DNA of 64,000 bases from DASXHZ01 sp036488085 (GTDB taxonomy: Bacteria > Acidobacteriota > Thermoanaerobaculia > Gp7-AA8), in NCBI GenBank assembly GCA_036488085.1, contig DASXHZ010000036.1, positions 30,555 to 94,554 of the forward strand, in the 5' to 3' direction. Both the position numbers and the translations under genes were made by a program. Below, piece after piece: positions 8,688-17,825 of this stretch. Numbering within the stretch: position 1 is the first letter of the stretch; every line of letters begins with the position of its first letter. The notes beneath the pieces are model-generated. The model saw only the letters and a program-made list of their open reading frames with translations, made no database searches and was not told where the DNA came from.

Positions 8688-8732
8688 GGACGAGCCTCCG
8701 CGGGGAACGGGAAGAAGCTTACCAAAACTACA

Positions 8733-11024
8733 ATGTCGCCAATGTCTATCGCCCCCGGTTCCACGGTCGGCCCGTACCAAGTGCTCGAGCTACTCGGCGA
8801 AGGCGGGATGGGGCAGGTGTATCGGGGCCGCGATCCGCGGCTGGCGCGCGACATCGCGATCAAAATTCTGCCGCAGGATTCGACGGGCGACGACCAGGCG
8901 GTGGCGCGATTCGAGCGCGAAGCGCGGGCCATCGCGTCGCTCTCGCATCCGAACATCGTCGCGGTCCACGACTTCGGGGAACAGGACGGAACGTTCTACG
9001 TCATCACCGAGCTGCTGCACGGACGGACGCTGCGGAAGCGGATGGAAGAAGGTCCGCTCGGCTGGCGCAAGTCCGCCGAGATCGGAGCGGAGATCGCCGA
9101 GGGGTTGGCAACGGCGCACGCGCACTCGATCGTGCATCGTGACCTGAAGCCGGAGAACGTCTTCATCCTCGACGACGGGCGCGTGAAGATCCTCGACTTC
9201 GGCCTCGCGCAGACCGACCCGCTGATGACCGATCGCGAGGAAGCGATGGTCACCACCACGAAGTGGTTCCAGACCAATCCGGGGACCGTCATAGGAACGC
9301 TCGGCTACATGTCGCCGGAACAACTCCGCGGCGAGACGGTCGACCCGACCGCCGACCTCTTCTCGCTGGGCGTGATGCTCTTCGAGATGATCACGACGAA
9401 GAAGCCGTTCCACCGCAGCTCCGGCGCCGCGACCATCGCCGCGATCCTGCATGACGACATCCCGCGCGACGAGCTGACCGGGGCCGTGCCGATCGAGCTT
9501 CAGCGGATCATCGAGACCTGCGTCGACAAACACCCGCAGGCGCGTTTCCAGTCGGCCCGCGATCTTTCGTTGACGCTCCGCGCCATCAACAGCAGCTCGA
9601 CCATCATCAACAGCGAGCTTCTTGCAGGCGTCACGAAGCGGCGAACGTCGAAGAAGTCGATCGACTCCATCGCCGTCCTCCCGTTCGCGAACGCGATGAA
9701 GGACCCCGAGAGCGAGTACCTCAGCGACGGGATCACGGAAGGGATCATCAACAAGCTCTCGCAGCTCCCGAAACTGAAGGTGATGGCCCGCAGCACCGTG
9801 TTTCGCTACAAGGGCCGCGACGCCGACGCCCAGACGGTCGGCCGCGAGCTGCGCGTCCGTGCAGTCCTGAGCGGCCGTCTGCAGCACGTCGGCGACCGGA
9901 TCGTGATCGGCGTCGAGCTGGTCGACTCCCTCGACGGCGCACAGCTCTGGGGCGAGACGTACAACCGCCGGCTCGCCGATCTCGTGGAGCTTCAGGAAGA
10001 GATGTCGCGCGAGATCGCCGACCGGCTCAGCATCCGCCTCACCGGCGCGGAGAAGAAGAAACTGCGCAAGAAGTCGACCGAGAACAGCGCGGCGTACCAG
10101 CTTTATCTGAAGGGACGCTATCAGTGGAACAAGCGAACCGAGGATGGGCTCAAGCGCGGCATCGCGCTGTTCAACGAGGCGATCGAGAACGATCCGTCGT
10201 TCGCCAGCGCCTACGCCGGACTCGCCGACAGCTACGTCACGCTTGCCACGAACATCCCGCTGCCGCCGCGCGAGACGATGCCGAAGGCGAAGGCGGCGGC
10301 GGAGCGGGCGATCGAGATCGACGACGGGCTCGCCGAGGCTTGGAGCTCGCTCGCGAGCGTGCAGTGGTGGTTCGACTGGAACTGGGAGGCGGCGGAACAG
10401 TCGTACAAACGTGCCATCGTGTTGAACCCGAACTACGCGACGGCGCATGACGGGTACGCGATGCTCTTGTGCGCGCGTGGTCGCTTCGACGAGGCGATCG
10501 AGCAGATCACGCGCGCGGGCGACCTCGATCCGCTCTCCCGGATCATCGCCGTTCATTCCGGCTGGCCGTTCTACTTTGCGCGCGACTACGAGTCGGCGAT
10601 CCGGCGCTTCAGGAAGGCGCTGGAGCTCGACGAGCACTTCATCCCGGCACACGGCTGGCTGGGAATGGCGCTCGGTCAGCAGCACCGCTACCGCGAGGCG
10701 CTTGAGGCGTTCCAACGCGCGCTCGACGTCGACCGGATTCCGATTCTGCTCGCGATGCTCGGCCACACGCACGCCATCGCCGGCAATCGCGAGCAGGCGC
10801 AAGAGGCGCTGACCGTGCTCGACTACGAGTCGCGCAGCCGCTACATCTCGCCCTACGACATCGCCATCATCCACGCCGGCCTGGGCGACCACGACGCCGC
10901 AATCGCGAAGCTGCAGGACGCGTTCGACGACCGGTCGGCCTGGATGGTGTTCGTGGCCGTCGATCCGCGGCTGGACGCGGTTCGCGACGAGCGCGAGTTC
11001 GCGAAGTTGCTGAAGCGATTCTGA
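8733..11024 (+). CDS. Serine/threonine protein kinase with TolB-like and TPR regions
   Basis: A 763-residue protein. A Hanks-type kinase domain (residues 15-285) has the glycine loop LGEGGMGQVY, Lys44, HRDLKPEN with Asp137, and DFG with Asp155. A domain resembling the FlgO/TolB N-terminal fold (SIAVLPFANAMKDPESEYLSDG...) spans about residues 310-450. TPR repeats fill the rest (PSFASAYAGLADSYV, NPNYATAHDGYAML, IPAHGWLGMALGQ). Unlike many kinases of this layout I see no transmembrane helix between kinase and sensor parts, so it is probably cytoplasmic. A second in-frame ATG at 8742 is also possible. Confidence 0.92.
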   Translation: MSPMSIAPGSTVGPYQVLELLGEGGMGQVYRGRDPRLARDIAIKILPQDSTGDDQAVARFEREARAIASLSHPNIVAVHDFGEQDGTFYVITELLHGRTLRKRMEEGPLGWRKSAEIGAEIAEGLATAHAHSIVHRDLKPENVFILDDGRVKILDFGLAQTDPLMTDREEAMVTTTKWFQTNPGTVIGTLGYMSPEQLRGETVDPTADLFSLGVMLFEMITTKKPFHRSSGAATIAAILHDDIPRDELTGAVPIELQRIIETCVDKHPQARFQSARDLSLTLRAINSSSTIINSELLAGVTKRRTSKKSIDSIAVLPFANAMKDPESEYLSDGITEGIINKLSQLPKLKVMARSTVFRYKGRDADAQTVGRELRVRAVLSGRLQHVGDRIVIGVELVDSLDGAQLWGETYNRRLADLVELQEEMSREIADRLSIRLTGAEKKKLRKKSTENSAAYQLYLKGRYQWNKRTEDGLKRGIALFNEAIENDPSFASAYAGLADSYVTLATNIPLPPRETMPKAKAAAERAIEIDDGLAEAWSSLASVQWWFDWNWEAAEQSYKRAIVLNPNYATAHDGYAMLLCARGRFDEAIEQITRAGDLDPLSRIIAVHSGWPFYFARDYESAIRRFRKALELDEHFIPAHGWLGMALGQQHRYREALEAFQRALDVDRIPILLAMLGHTHAIAGNREQAQEALTVLDYESRSRYISPYDIAIIHAGLGDHDAAIAKLQDAFDDRSAWMVFVAVDPRLDAVRDEREFAKLLKRF

Positions 11025-11025
11025 T

Positions 11026-11091
11026 TGGTTACGAGGTTTCGTGGTGACGAGGTCTGATGCGACCGCGTAACCTCGAAACCCCGTAACCTAC
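11026..11091. repeat. Octamer-family inverted repeat after the kinase gene
   Basis: GGTTACGAGGTTTCG is answered downstream by CGTAACCTCGAAACCCCG, forming a hairpin that starts within a few bases of the kinase stop. It is a small member of the GAGGTTAC octamer family, seen also near 28811, 53742, 55414 and 61998. Confidence 0.75.
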
Positions 11092-11107
11092 GTGCTAACC
11101 TTCCCTC

Positions 11108-11791
11108 ATGTCCCGCCGCTCCCTCCTCGAAAAAGTCTGTAGCGAACAAATCATCGGCGTCGTCCGGGAAGAAAGCGCCGACGTCGCGACGCACGTCATC
11201 GACGCTTACGCGCGGAACGGCATCCGGGTCATCGAGGTGACGATGACGACGCCGGACGCGGTCGAGCTGATGTCGATTGCGGCGCAGAAATACGCCAGCG
11301 CGGAAATCGTGATCGCTGCCGGAACGGTGCGCAGCACCAACGACGCTGCGCTCGCCCGGCGCGCCGGAGCGCAGGTAATCGTCTCGCCGCACACCGACCT
11401 GCGCGTCATCGAATACGCGAACGAGAACGACCTTCTCGCGATCGCCGGCGCCTCCACGCCGACCGAGATCATCCGCGCCTGGGAAGGCGGCTGCGACATC
11501 GTGAAGGTCTATCCCGCCGCGTACCTCGGCGGCCCCGACTACATCCGCGTGATCCGCGGTCCGATTCGCGACATCCCGATGCTGGCAGGCGGCCCCGTGC
11601 CGCTCGACACGATCGACTCCTACCTCGACGCCGGCTGCGTCGCCGTGAACCTCGGCCCCTCGCTCGCCGTTCCCGATCTCGTGCGCGGCGCGCAGTGGGA
11701 TGAGATCGGCCGGCGATGCGTCCTGGCGGCGTCAATTATCCAGTCGCGGCGACAGGTCTCGTCCAACGAGCCGTCGACTTACGTTCACTAG
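11108..11791 (+). CDS. KDPG/KHG-type aldolase
   Basis: Class I aldolase of the Eda family, 227 residues. IRVIEVTMTTP carries the conserved Glu, then AAGTVRS, VSPHTD, ASTPTEIIRAWEGG and DIVKVYPA with Schiff-base Lys133, then LAGGPVP. Expected reaction: 2-keto-3-deoxy-6-phosphogluconate to pyruvate plus glyceraldehyde 3-phosphate. The KHG reaction or a related aldol substrate is possible, and no edd or kdgK gene is nearby to decide. It is directly followed (TAG/ATG) by a small exported protein. Confidence 0.88.
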   Translation: MSRRSLLEKVCSEQIIGVVREESADVATHVIDAYARNGIRVIEVTMTTPDAVELMSIAAQKYASAEIVIAAGTVRSTNDAALARRAGAQVIVSPHTDLRVIEYANENDLLAIAGASTPTEIIRAWEGGCDIVKVYPAAYLGGPDYIRVIRGPIRDIPMLAGGPVPLDTIDSYLDAGCVAVNLGPSLAVPDLVRGAQWDEIGRRCVLAASIIQSRRQVSSNEPSTYVH

Positions 11792-12274
11792 ATGCCGCTG
11801 CTGCTCGCCATCCTCTTCGCCGTCGCGCCGTCCGTCAGCCAGACGTCGTGGATGCGTCCGGACGCATTCCATCTGACCATCGGCATGGCGAAGCCGGATG
11901 CGGTGAAGGCGCTCAGCTCGGGCGGCTTGACCCTCCGCGACGGCGACCACGCCGGTCAACTGGTCGCCGACATCACGCCGACAAAATCGATCACGATCGA
12001 GTTCGCGAAGGACCGACTGCAGTCGGTGCGTTTCGAGCTCTTCACGATGTCCGATGTGATGGGTGCCGCATTCGAAGAGGAGAAGAGGTTTTTGCGGGAC
12101 TCCTTCGGCGCGCCGAAGCCCATCGCGTCGAAATCCGTCGCGTCAAAGTCGATGGTGATCTACGACGCAACCCTGCCGAACGTCATGGCCGTCGTCACAA
12201 CCGACGTGAAGCAGGGACTGAGCACGCTCGCCGTGCGCTACTTCGATCCCGCTACTGCGTCCCGCCGCCACTGA
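11792..12274 (+). CDS. Exported protein of unknown function
   Basis: 160 residues with a short signal peptide (LLLAILFAVAPSVSQ). The mature part has alternating strands and one helical stretch (GMAKPDAVKALSSGGLTL, ITIEFAKDRLQSVRFELFTM), somewhat like small periplasmic alpha/beta proteins. The ATG abuts the stop of the aldolase gene. Its 3' end overlaps the convergent BNR gene by 23 bases. Function unknown. Confidence 0.7.
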   Translation: MPLLLAILFAVAPSVSQTSWMRPDAFHLTIGMAKPDAVKALSSGGLTLRDGDHAGQLVADITPTKSITIEFAKDRLQSVRFELFTMSDVMGAAFEEEKRFLRDSFGAPKPIASKSVASKSMVIYDATLPNVMAVVTTDVKQGLSTLAVRYFDPATASRRH

Positions 12275-14165
12275 GCGTGACCGCGACGGCCGTCTGCGGG
12301 ACGTAGCGCCCCATTTTTCCCTGGTAGACCCACACACCCTCGCCCTGTGTCCCGACGAAGTAGCGGTCGGAGATGAACGGATCGAGCGCGATCGCGGTCA
12401 CCTCGGTGTGCCGCGTCGGCGGTGCAAGTGAGCTCCAGTCGTTCTCCTTCGGGTCGGCGACCAGGATCTCGCGCTCACGCGACGTAAGGAAGAGCCGCTC
12501 GCCGCTGAACACCGCGGCGTACTGCGCGTCCGGCGCGTCGGCCGGAATCCAGCGGAAGTTCTCGTCGACACGCCCAGCCTTAACGCCTTGAGCGCCGGCG
12601 ATGAATACAAACTGGTCGGCGCCCGCCTGCCGCAGCGCGAGGGTGCGTCCGCGCGGCGGAGCGTCGATGATCTTTAGCCAGCGCGAGCCGTCAAATGCCG
12701 TCAGACCGTTCTCGGTGAGCGCGAATAGCGCGCGCTTGTCGCCGAGCGCGCCGATCACGATGTCGACCGTGCGCGTGTCGGCGCCGCCGAGGACGTACCA
12801 GGACTTGCCGCCGTCGCGAGAGGTGTAGACGCCTTCGTTCGTGGCGGCGAAGAGCCGATTGCGATTGAAGCGAACGACCTTGTCGATGCGGAGAGGCAGG
12901 TTCACCGGAGCGGCCTGCGTCCATTCGGAACCGTCGTTGCTGAAAAAGAACCCGCGCTCCGATCCGGCGACAAACTTCGGATCGCCTTCGCCGTCGCGTG
13001 CGACCTCGAGCGAGAGCACCTCAGGAAGCTTGGTGGCGTCGCTCGCGCGGTCCCACGTCGCGCCGCCGTCGTTCGAGCGATAGAGGCCGGATGCCGCCCC
13101 CCCAAAGACGACCGAGGCGTACACGCGGTCTTTCGCGGATGGATCGGGGACGATCGACGTGATCTTCACGTCGTACAAACCCTTGCACGAACGCGTGAAC
13201 GTCTTCGCGTCGTCGTCGGAGACGTAGACACCATCGCCTTCGACGCCGATCACGACCCGGTGCGGACGTTGCGCATCGAGTGCGATGGAGTTGATGACGA
13301 GGTCCTCGCTCGAGACCGCGTACCACGACTTCCCGCGGTCATCGGTGCGATACAGACCGCCGACCGAGCCGGCGTAGACCGTGTCGCGATTGCACGGATC
13401 CACCTCGATGTCGTGAATGCGCCGGTTGTTGAAACCGTCGCGATACCGCGTCCACTTGTCGCCGCGGTCAGCGGAGTTGTAAACCCAGCCGCAGGTCGAG
13501 ACCCAGACGCTGTCGGGATTGTCGCGCTCGATCAGGATCTGGAACATGTCCGTATCGAGCACCATCCCGTTGTTGATCATCTTCCACGTCTTCCCGCCGT
13601 CCTCGGAGCGCTGCCCCTGGCGCCACGTCCCGACGTAGATGCGGTCGTGCGTGCGGGGATCGATGGCGAGCGACTCGACGTTTTCCTGGTCGGAGATCTT
13701 CTTCCACGACTCGCCGCTGTCGTCGGAGCGGTAGACGCCCGTCAGGCCGCCAACGACGACCACGCTCGGATTGTGAGAATCGATCGAGATGGCGCGGACG
13801 GAGAAGTCTTCGAGGCCGGCATCGCGGCGCGTCCAGGTCTTTCCGCGATCGCTGGAGACGGCGATGACGCCGCCGCCCCAGAGGCCCCAGCTCGCGGTCC
13901 AGAGACGCCCGTCGTGGTCGACGAGCAGGTTGTCGACGATGTAACCGGGGAACGGGGTGCCGTGGTACGGGTTCGTCCACGTCTTCGCGGCGTCGGTCGA
14001 GACATACACCTCCCCGCCGGACGTGCCGAGGTACAGCGTATCGGGGTCTCGCGGGTCGACGATCAGGGCGCGGACGTCGGCGCCGAAAAGGGCCGCGCGC
14101 CGCCACTGCGCGAACAGAGGCGTCGAGACGAGAAGAAGAACGATCAGAATCAGGAACTTACGCAT
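12252..14165 (-). CDS. Secreted BNR/sortilin-type beta-propeller protein
   Basis: A 637-residue protein with a clear signal peptide (KFLILIVLLLVSTPLFAQ). Repeated BNR/Asp-box units fill it: DRGKTWTRRD, DSGESWKKI, DGGKTWKMI, DRGDKWTRY, DRGKSWYAV, DGGATWDRA and DGGKSWYVL, each with nearby DPRDPDTLYLGT-like strands. This is the sortilin/YCF48-like propeller fold, common in exported proteins of unknown substrate. The ATG at 14165 begins the signal peptide. The start is separated from galU by a heptamer repeat array. Confidence 0.85.
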   Translation of the reverse strand: MRKFLILIVLLLVSTPLFAQWRRAALFGADVRALIVDPRDPDTLYLGTSGGEVYVSTDAAKTWTNPYHGTPFPGYIVDNLLVDHDGRLWTASWGLWGGGVIAVSSDRGKTWTRRDAGLEDFSVRAISIDSHNPSVVVVGGLTGVYRSDDSGESWKKISDQENVESLAIDPRTHDRIYVGTWRQGQRSEDGGKTWKMINNGMVLDTDMFQILIERDNPDSVWVSTCGWVYNSADRGDKWTRYRDGFNNRRIHDIEVDPCNRDTVYAGSVGGLYRTDDRGKSWYAVSSEDLVINSIALDAQRPHRVVIGVEGDGVYVSDDDAKTFTRSCKGLYDVKITSIVPDPSAKDRVYASVVFGGAASGLYRSNDGGATWDRASDATKLPEVLSLEVARDGEGDPKFVAGSERGFFFSNDGSEWTQAAPVNLPLRIDKVVRFNRNRLFAATNEGVYTSRDGGKSWYVLGGADTRTVDIVIGALGDKRALFALTENGLTAFDGSRWLKIIDAPPRGRTLALRQAGADQFVFIAGAQGVKAGRVDENFRWIPADAPDAQYAAVFSGERLFLTSREREILVADPKENDWSSLAPPTRHTEVTAIALDPFISDRYFVGTQGEGVWVYQGKMGRYVPQTAVAVTLSGGGTQ

Positions 14166-14223
14166 GAACACCCGTGATTGATGAATTTACCACGTAGGCA
14201 CTCAAGCAAACGGGCTGCCGTTC

Positions 14224-14323
14224 AGAGCGCAGTGCACAGAGCGCAGAGCGGAGAGCCCCACCCGACCGGCGTGTCTTCTTCTGCGCTCTGCGCTCTGCGC
14301 TCTGCGCTCTGCCCACTGCGCTC
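14224..14323. repeat. CTCTGCG heptamer inverted array upstream of galU
   Basis: AGAGCGCAGTG...CAGAGCGCAGAGCG pairs with four tandem CTCTGCG units and CACTGCGCTCT. It fills most of the space between the BNR gene and galU and ends about 18 bases before the galU ATG. A second copy sits inside the start of sufS (23689-23768). Confidence 0.8.
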
Positions 14324-14341
14324 TAGTATCCTTCGCGCCGC

Positions 14342-15238
14342 ATGAGCACTCTCCGGCGGCGCGATATCGATCGACTTCGCACCTGCGTTTTCCCCTGCGC
14401 GGGGTTCGGGACGCGCTTCTTCCCGGCGACAAAAGTGATCCCGAAGGAGATGCTGCCCCTCGTCGATAAGCCGATCTTGCAGTACGGGATCGAGGAGGCG
14501 CGCGACTCCGGCTTCGACAAGTTGATCATCGTCAACTCGAAGGGGAAAGACTCGATTCTCGACCACTTCGACCGCTCGACGGAGCTCGAACGATCGCTCC
14601 AGGAGCGCGGAAAGACCGAATTGCTCGCCGAGGTGCAGGCGGTCAGCAACATGGTCGACCTGGTCACCGTGCGCCAGAAAGAGGCCCTCGGCCTCGGCCA
14701 CGCGGTGATGCAGGCGCGCGACGCCGTCGGCAAGCATCCATTCGCCGTCGTGCTGCCGGACGACGTCATCCTCGCCGAGGAGCCCTGCCTGCTGCAGATG
14801 CGGCGCGTGTTCGAGGAGACCGGACGCCCGGTGATCGCGCTGATGGAAGTGTCGGATGAAGAGACGGCGCGCTACGGCATAGCCGGCGGCGAGTTGATCG
14901 GCGGCGGACGATTCAAGATCGCGGAGATGGTGGAGAAGCCGAAGATCAATCCCCCTTCGAACTACGCGATCATCGGCCGCTACATCCTCCCGCCCGAGAT
15001 CTTCGGCATCCTGGAACAGACCGAGCGCGGGGCGGGCGGCGAGATCCAGCTCACCGACGCGTTGCGCGAGCTCCTACGCGCCGGCGACTTCTACGGCGTC
15101 GTGTTCGAGGGGAAGCGCTACGACGCGGGCGAGAAGCTCGGGTACCTGAAGGCGACCGTCGACTACGCACTGAAGCACCCCGCGCTCGGATCCGAGTTCC
15201 GGGCCTATCTCGAATCGATCGTCACGCGGCAATCGTGA
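14342..15238 (+). CDS. galU: UTP-glucose-1-phosphate uridylyltransferase
   Basis: Makes UDP-glucose from UTP and glucose 1-phosphate for surface polysaccharides. The 298-residue protein has the signature GFGTRFFPATKVIPKEMLP, then LVDKPILQYGIEEA, ALGLGHAV, VVLPDD and the C-terminal ALREL / RYDAGEKLGYLKA. No Shine-Dalgarno is visible, and a heptamer repeat array ends just upstream. It leads a five-gene chain of overlapping or near-abutting genes. Confidence 0.95.
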   Translation: MSTLRRRDIDRLRTCVFPCAGFGTRFFPATKVIPKEMLPLVDKPILQYGIEEARDSGFDKLIIVNSKGKDSILDHFDRSTELERSLQERGKTELLAEVQAVSNMVDLVTVRQKEALGLGHAVMQARDAVGKHPFAVVLPDDVILAEEPCLLQMRRVFEETGRPVIALMEVSDEETARYGIAGGELIGGGRFKIAEMVEKPKINPPSNYAIIGRYILPPEIFGILEQTERGAGGEIQLTDALRELLRAGDFYGVVFEGKRYDAGEKLGYLKATVDYALKHPALGSEFRAYLESIVTRQS

Positions 15239-15696
15239 AACGAATCGACCTCCTCGATCTCCCCGAGGGGATGCGGACGCTCGTCGGCGAATGCGAGGTC
15301 ACCGGCAACCGGACCGCGTTCGAGCGCGGAGGACGTCCCGTCGCGATGCTGGTGTCGTACGACGAATGGCTCGCGCTGCGCGAGACGATCGCGATCGTCA
15401 ACGACCAGCGGATCATCGCGGCGTGGCGGAAGTCGGAAGCCGAGGTGTCGCGCGGCGCGATCGTCGAGGCCTTTGATCTTCCACGCGTCCGGGTGGCGAA
15501 GTCCGTGTCCATTCCGGACGACGCCCGCGCGCTCCTCCACCGCATCGACGACGACCCGATCGCCGGCGCTCCGCTGTTCGAGCCGCTGAAAGGCCTCTGG
15601 AGCGCGCGCGACGGGGCGTTGCGTGTCGTTTACCGCATCGACGCCGAGGCGCGGGTGATCCTCGTGATGCTGATCGCACAGGCAGAGGACAAATGA
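15235..15696 (+). CDS. Single-chain fusion of Phd/YefM-like antitoxin and RelE/ParE-like toxin
   Basis: A 153-residue protein. Residues 1-65 resemble Phd/YefM antitoxins (VTGNRTAFERGGRPVAMLVS then YDEWLALRETIA). Residues about 82-153 resemble RelE/ParE toxins (SIPDDARALLHRI, PLKGLWSARDGALRVVYRID, RVILVMLIAQ). Both lie in one uninterrupted frame. The GTG overlaps the galU stop and the end overlaps the maf start. The C-terminal helix that normally ends RelE is short (AEDK). A fused chain could be a self-inhibited toxin, a pure regulator or a decayed module. The domain calls are by eye. Confidence 0.72.
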   Translation: MKRIDLLDLPEGMRTLVGECEVTGNRTAFERGGRPVAMLVSYDEWLALRETIAIVNDQRIIAAWRKSEAEVSRGAIVEAFDLPRVRVAKSVSIPDDARALLHRIDDDPIAGAPLFEPLKGLWSARDGALRVVYRIDAEARVILVMLIAQAEDK

Positions 15697-16271
15697 AGTT
15701 CATCCTCGCCTCCGCTTCCCCTCGGCGGCGCGAGTTGCTCGCGTCGATTGGGCTGACGTTCGACGTCATTCCGAGTCATGTACCCGAGGTGCGCGATGAG
15801 CGCGAGTCGCCGGAGGAGTACGTGGCGAGGCTCTCGCGCGAGAAAGCGCAGGCGGTTGCGAGCAAGTACGCCGACGAATGGATCATCGCCGCAGATACGA
15901 CGGTTCTCCTCGGAGAACAGCTCCTCGAGAAGCCGGTCGACGAGGCAGACGCGCGGCGGATGCTGGCCACGATCGCCGGACATACGCACATCGTCTACAC
16001 CGGCGTGACGCTCCAAAACGTCTCGGCCGGCTGGTCCGAGACCCGGATCGCCGAATCGGAGGTCAGAATGCTCCCGCTGTCATCCGAAGACATAGTCTGG
16101 TACGTAAAGACAGGTGAGCCGCTCGACAAGGCGGGGGCCTACGCGGTGCAGGGGATTGGCTCGATGTTCATCGACTCCATTCACGGCAGTTACTCCAATG
16201 TGGTTGGATTGCCGCTTGCTACGCTCTTCCAGATGCTCCGAAAAGCTGGAATCGACCCCTTAGCGCACTAG
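15693..16271 (+). CDS. maf: Maf-family nucleotide pyrophosphatase
   Basis: 192 residues of the Maf/YhdE house-cleaning NTP pyrophosphatase family. Motifs: LASASPRRRELL at the N-terminus, SREKAQAVASKY, AADTTVLLGEQLLEKP (ADT catalytic region), and the C-terminal AYAVQGIGSMFIDSIHGSYSNVVGLP. Removes non-canonical dTTP/UTP-like nucleotides and affects septation in other bacteria. Its ATG overlaps the preceding gene by 4 bases, and an MCE gene follows 9 bases on. Confidence 0.93.
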   Translation: MKFILASASPRRRELLASIGLTFDVIPSHVPEVRDERESPEEYVARLSREKAQAVASKYADEWIIAADTTVLLGEQLLEKPVDEADARRMLATIAGHTHIVYTGVTLQNVSAGWSETRIAESEVRMLPLSSEDIVWYVKTGEPLDKAGAYAVQGIGSMFIDSIHGSYSNVVGLPLATLFQMLRKAGIDPLAH

Positions 16272-16280
16272 AATTCACGC

Positions 16281-17825
16281 ATGTCGTCAGCAGCAAAGGT
16301 CGGCGCTTTCATCATCGCTATCCTGGCGGTCCTCGGCTATTTCATTCTGAAGATCGAGGACATCAACGTCCATCGCCGCGGCCACGGCACGCGCGATGTG
16401 ACCGCCGTGTTCGACGATGTGGCGGGTCTCGACAACAAATCGCCCGTCCGCATCGCCGGCGTCCGCAAGGGAAAGGTCAAAGACATCGAAGTCATGCCGA
16501 ACGGCAAGGCGCGCGTGACGATGGAGATCGACGACGACGTTCCGATCCACAGCAACTCCACGGCACGCGTCACGAACCTCGGTCTCCTCGGCGAGAAGTA
16601 CATTGAACTGAATCCCGGCACGAGCGCCGCTCCGGTCGTTCCGAGCTCGGACCAGGAGACGATGGTGCAGTCGGCGCCGGCACCCGCGTCGATCGACGAC
16701 GTCACGACGCAGATCTCGGCGATCGCGACGGACGTCAAAGCGGTCACCGCCTCCATGCGCGACGTCCTCGGCGGCCCCGCCGGCGAGCAGCGCCTCTCCG
16801 AGATCGTCGCCAACGTCCAGGCGATCACCGCCCAGACGCGCGAGTTGCTCGCCGCGAACCGCGCGAACGTCGACGCCACGATGGCGAACGTCCGCGTCAT
16901 CAGCGAACAGTTGCGTACCGACATCCCGCGCCTCGCCGACTCGATCGATCGTGTGGCGAACGAGGTCGGCGGCACCGTTGGCGAGAATCGGAAAGACGTT
17001 CACCAGGTCGTGGAGAACATGCGCGACCTCTCGAAGGACCTCCGCACCACGGCGGACAACCTGAACAACATCACCGGCCAGATGCGCAGCGGCGAAGGGA
17101 CGGTCGGCAAGCTTCTCTACAGCAACGAGGCGCACGACAAGCTGACCAACGCGCTCACGGCAGTCGAGAGCGGCGTCAACGAGCTGCGGAACACGCTCGG
17201 CCGCGCCGCGAAGATGCGTCTCGACCTCGGCATCCAGGCGAACTACTACGCCGGCTTGAAACAGACGCCGGTGACGCAGTTCGTCGGCGGCAATTCGCGC
17301 GCTGAGGTCATGCTGCGCATCACGCCCGACCCCGAGAAGAACCGCTTCTACAACATCGTCATCGCCGACGACCCGCACGGCGCGTCGCAGACGCGGACGT
17401 ATGAACAGACCGTGACCGATCCGGCTACGGGCCAGACGACCACCACGATCACCGACACGACGAAGTACGACCGCACTTACCTGCTTGGCGCACAGGCCGG
17501 CTGGGTACTGAATCAGTTCGCGGTCCGCCTCGGCATGATCGACAGCACCGGCGGCGCCGCGGTCGACTACCAGTTCAACCCGCGCATCCGGATCACCGGC
17601 GAGGCGTTCGACTTCGGCAAGAAGCGCGATCCGAATCCGCACCTCCGGTTCACCGGCCAATACGTCATCCGGCAGGAGACACCGAAAACACCGCTGATCT
17701 TCGTCTCCGGTGGTCTCGACGATCCGCTGAACAAGAACGGCCGCGCCTTCACGTTCGGCGGCGGCATCCGCTGGCGCGACGACGATCTCAAATATCTCCT
17801 GAGCAGCGTCCCAATCGGCCGATGA
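16281..17825 (+). CDS. MlaD/MCE-domain protein with C-terminal beta-rich domain
   Basis: 514 residues. An N-terminal membrane anchor (about 5-24) is followed by an MCE domain (about 40-115, VTAVFDDVAGLDNKSPVRIAGVRKGKVKDI and GLLGEKYIEL). Then comes a long amphipathic helical region (about 145-300, many heptads). The final 190 residues consist of alternating strands ending in LLSSVPIGR, like an outer-membrane or beta-barrel segment. Such proteins bind lipid between the two membranes. No MlaE permease or MlaF ATPase gene lies beside it. Its stop overlaps the ddl start. Confidence 0.85.
   Translation: MSSAAKVGAFIIAILAVLGYFILKIEDINVHRRGHGTRDVTAVFDDVAGLDNKSPVRIAGVRKGKVKDIEVMPNGKARVTMEIDDDVPIHSNSTARVTNLGLLGEKYIELNPGTSAAPVVPSSDQETMVQSAPAPASIDDVTTQISAIATDVKAVTASMRDVLGGPAGEQRLSEIVANVQAITAQTRELLAANRANVDATMANVRVISEQLRTDIPRLADSIDRVANEVGGTVGENRKDVHQVVENMRDLSKDLRTTADNLNNITGQMRSGEGTVGKLLYSNEAHDKLTNALTAVESGVNELRNTLGRAAKMRLDLGIQANYYAGLKQTPVTQFVGGNSRAEVMLRITPDPEKNRFYNIVIADDPHGASQTRTYEQTVTDPATGQTTTTITDTTKYDRTYLLGAQAGWVLNQFAVRLGMIDSTGGAAVDYQFNPRIRITGEAFDFGKKRDPNPHLRFTGQYVIRQETPKTPLIFVSGGLDDPLNKNGRAFTFGGGIRWRDDDLKYLLSSVPIGR

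Noticed and set aside
8790..10892. 700-codon minus-strand frame within the kinase gene
   Set aside because: Shadow of the kinase coding sequence; no recognisable domains, and the plus-strand motifs are complete.
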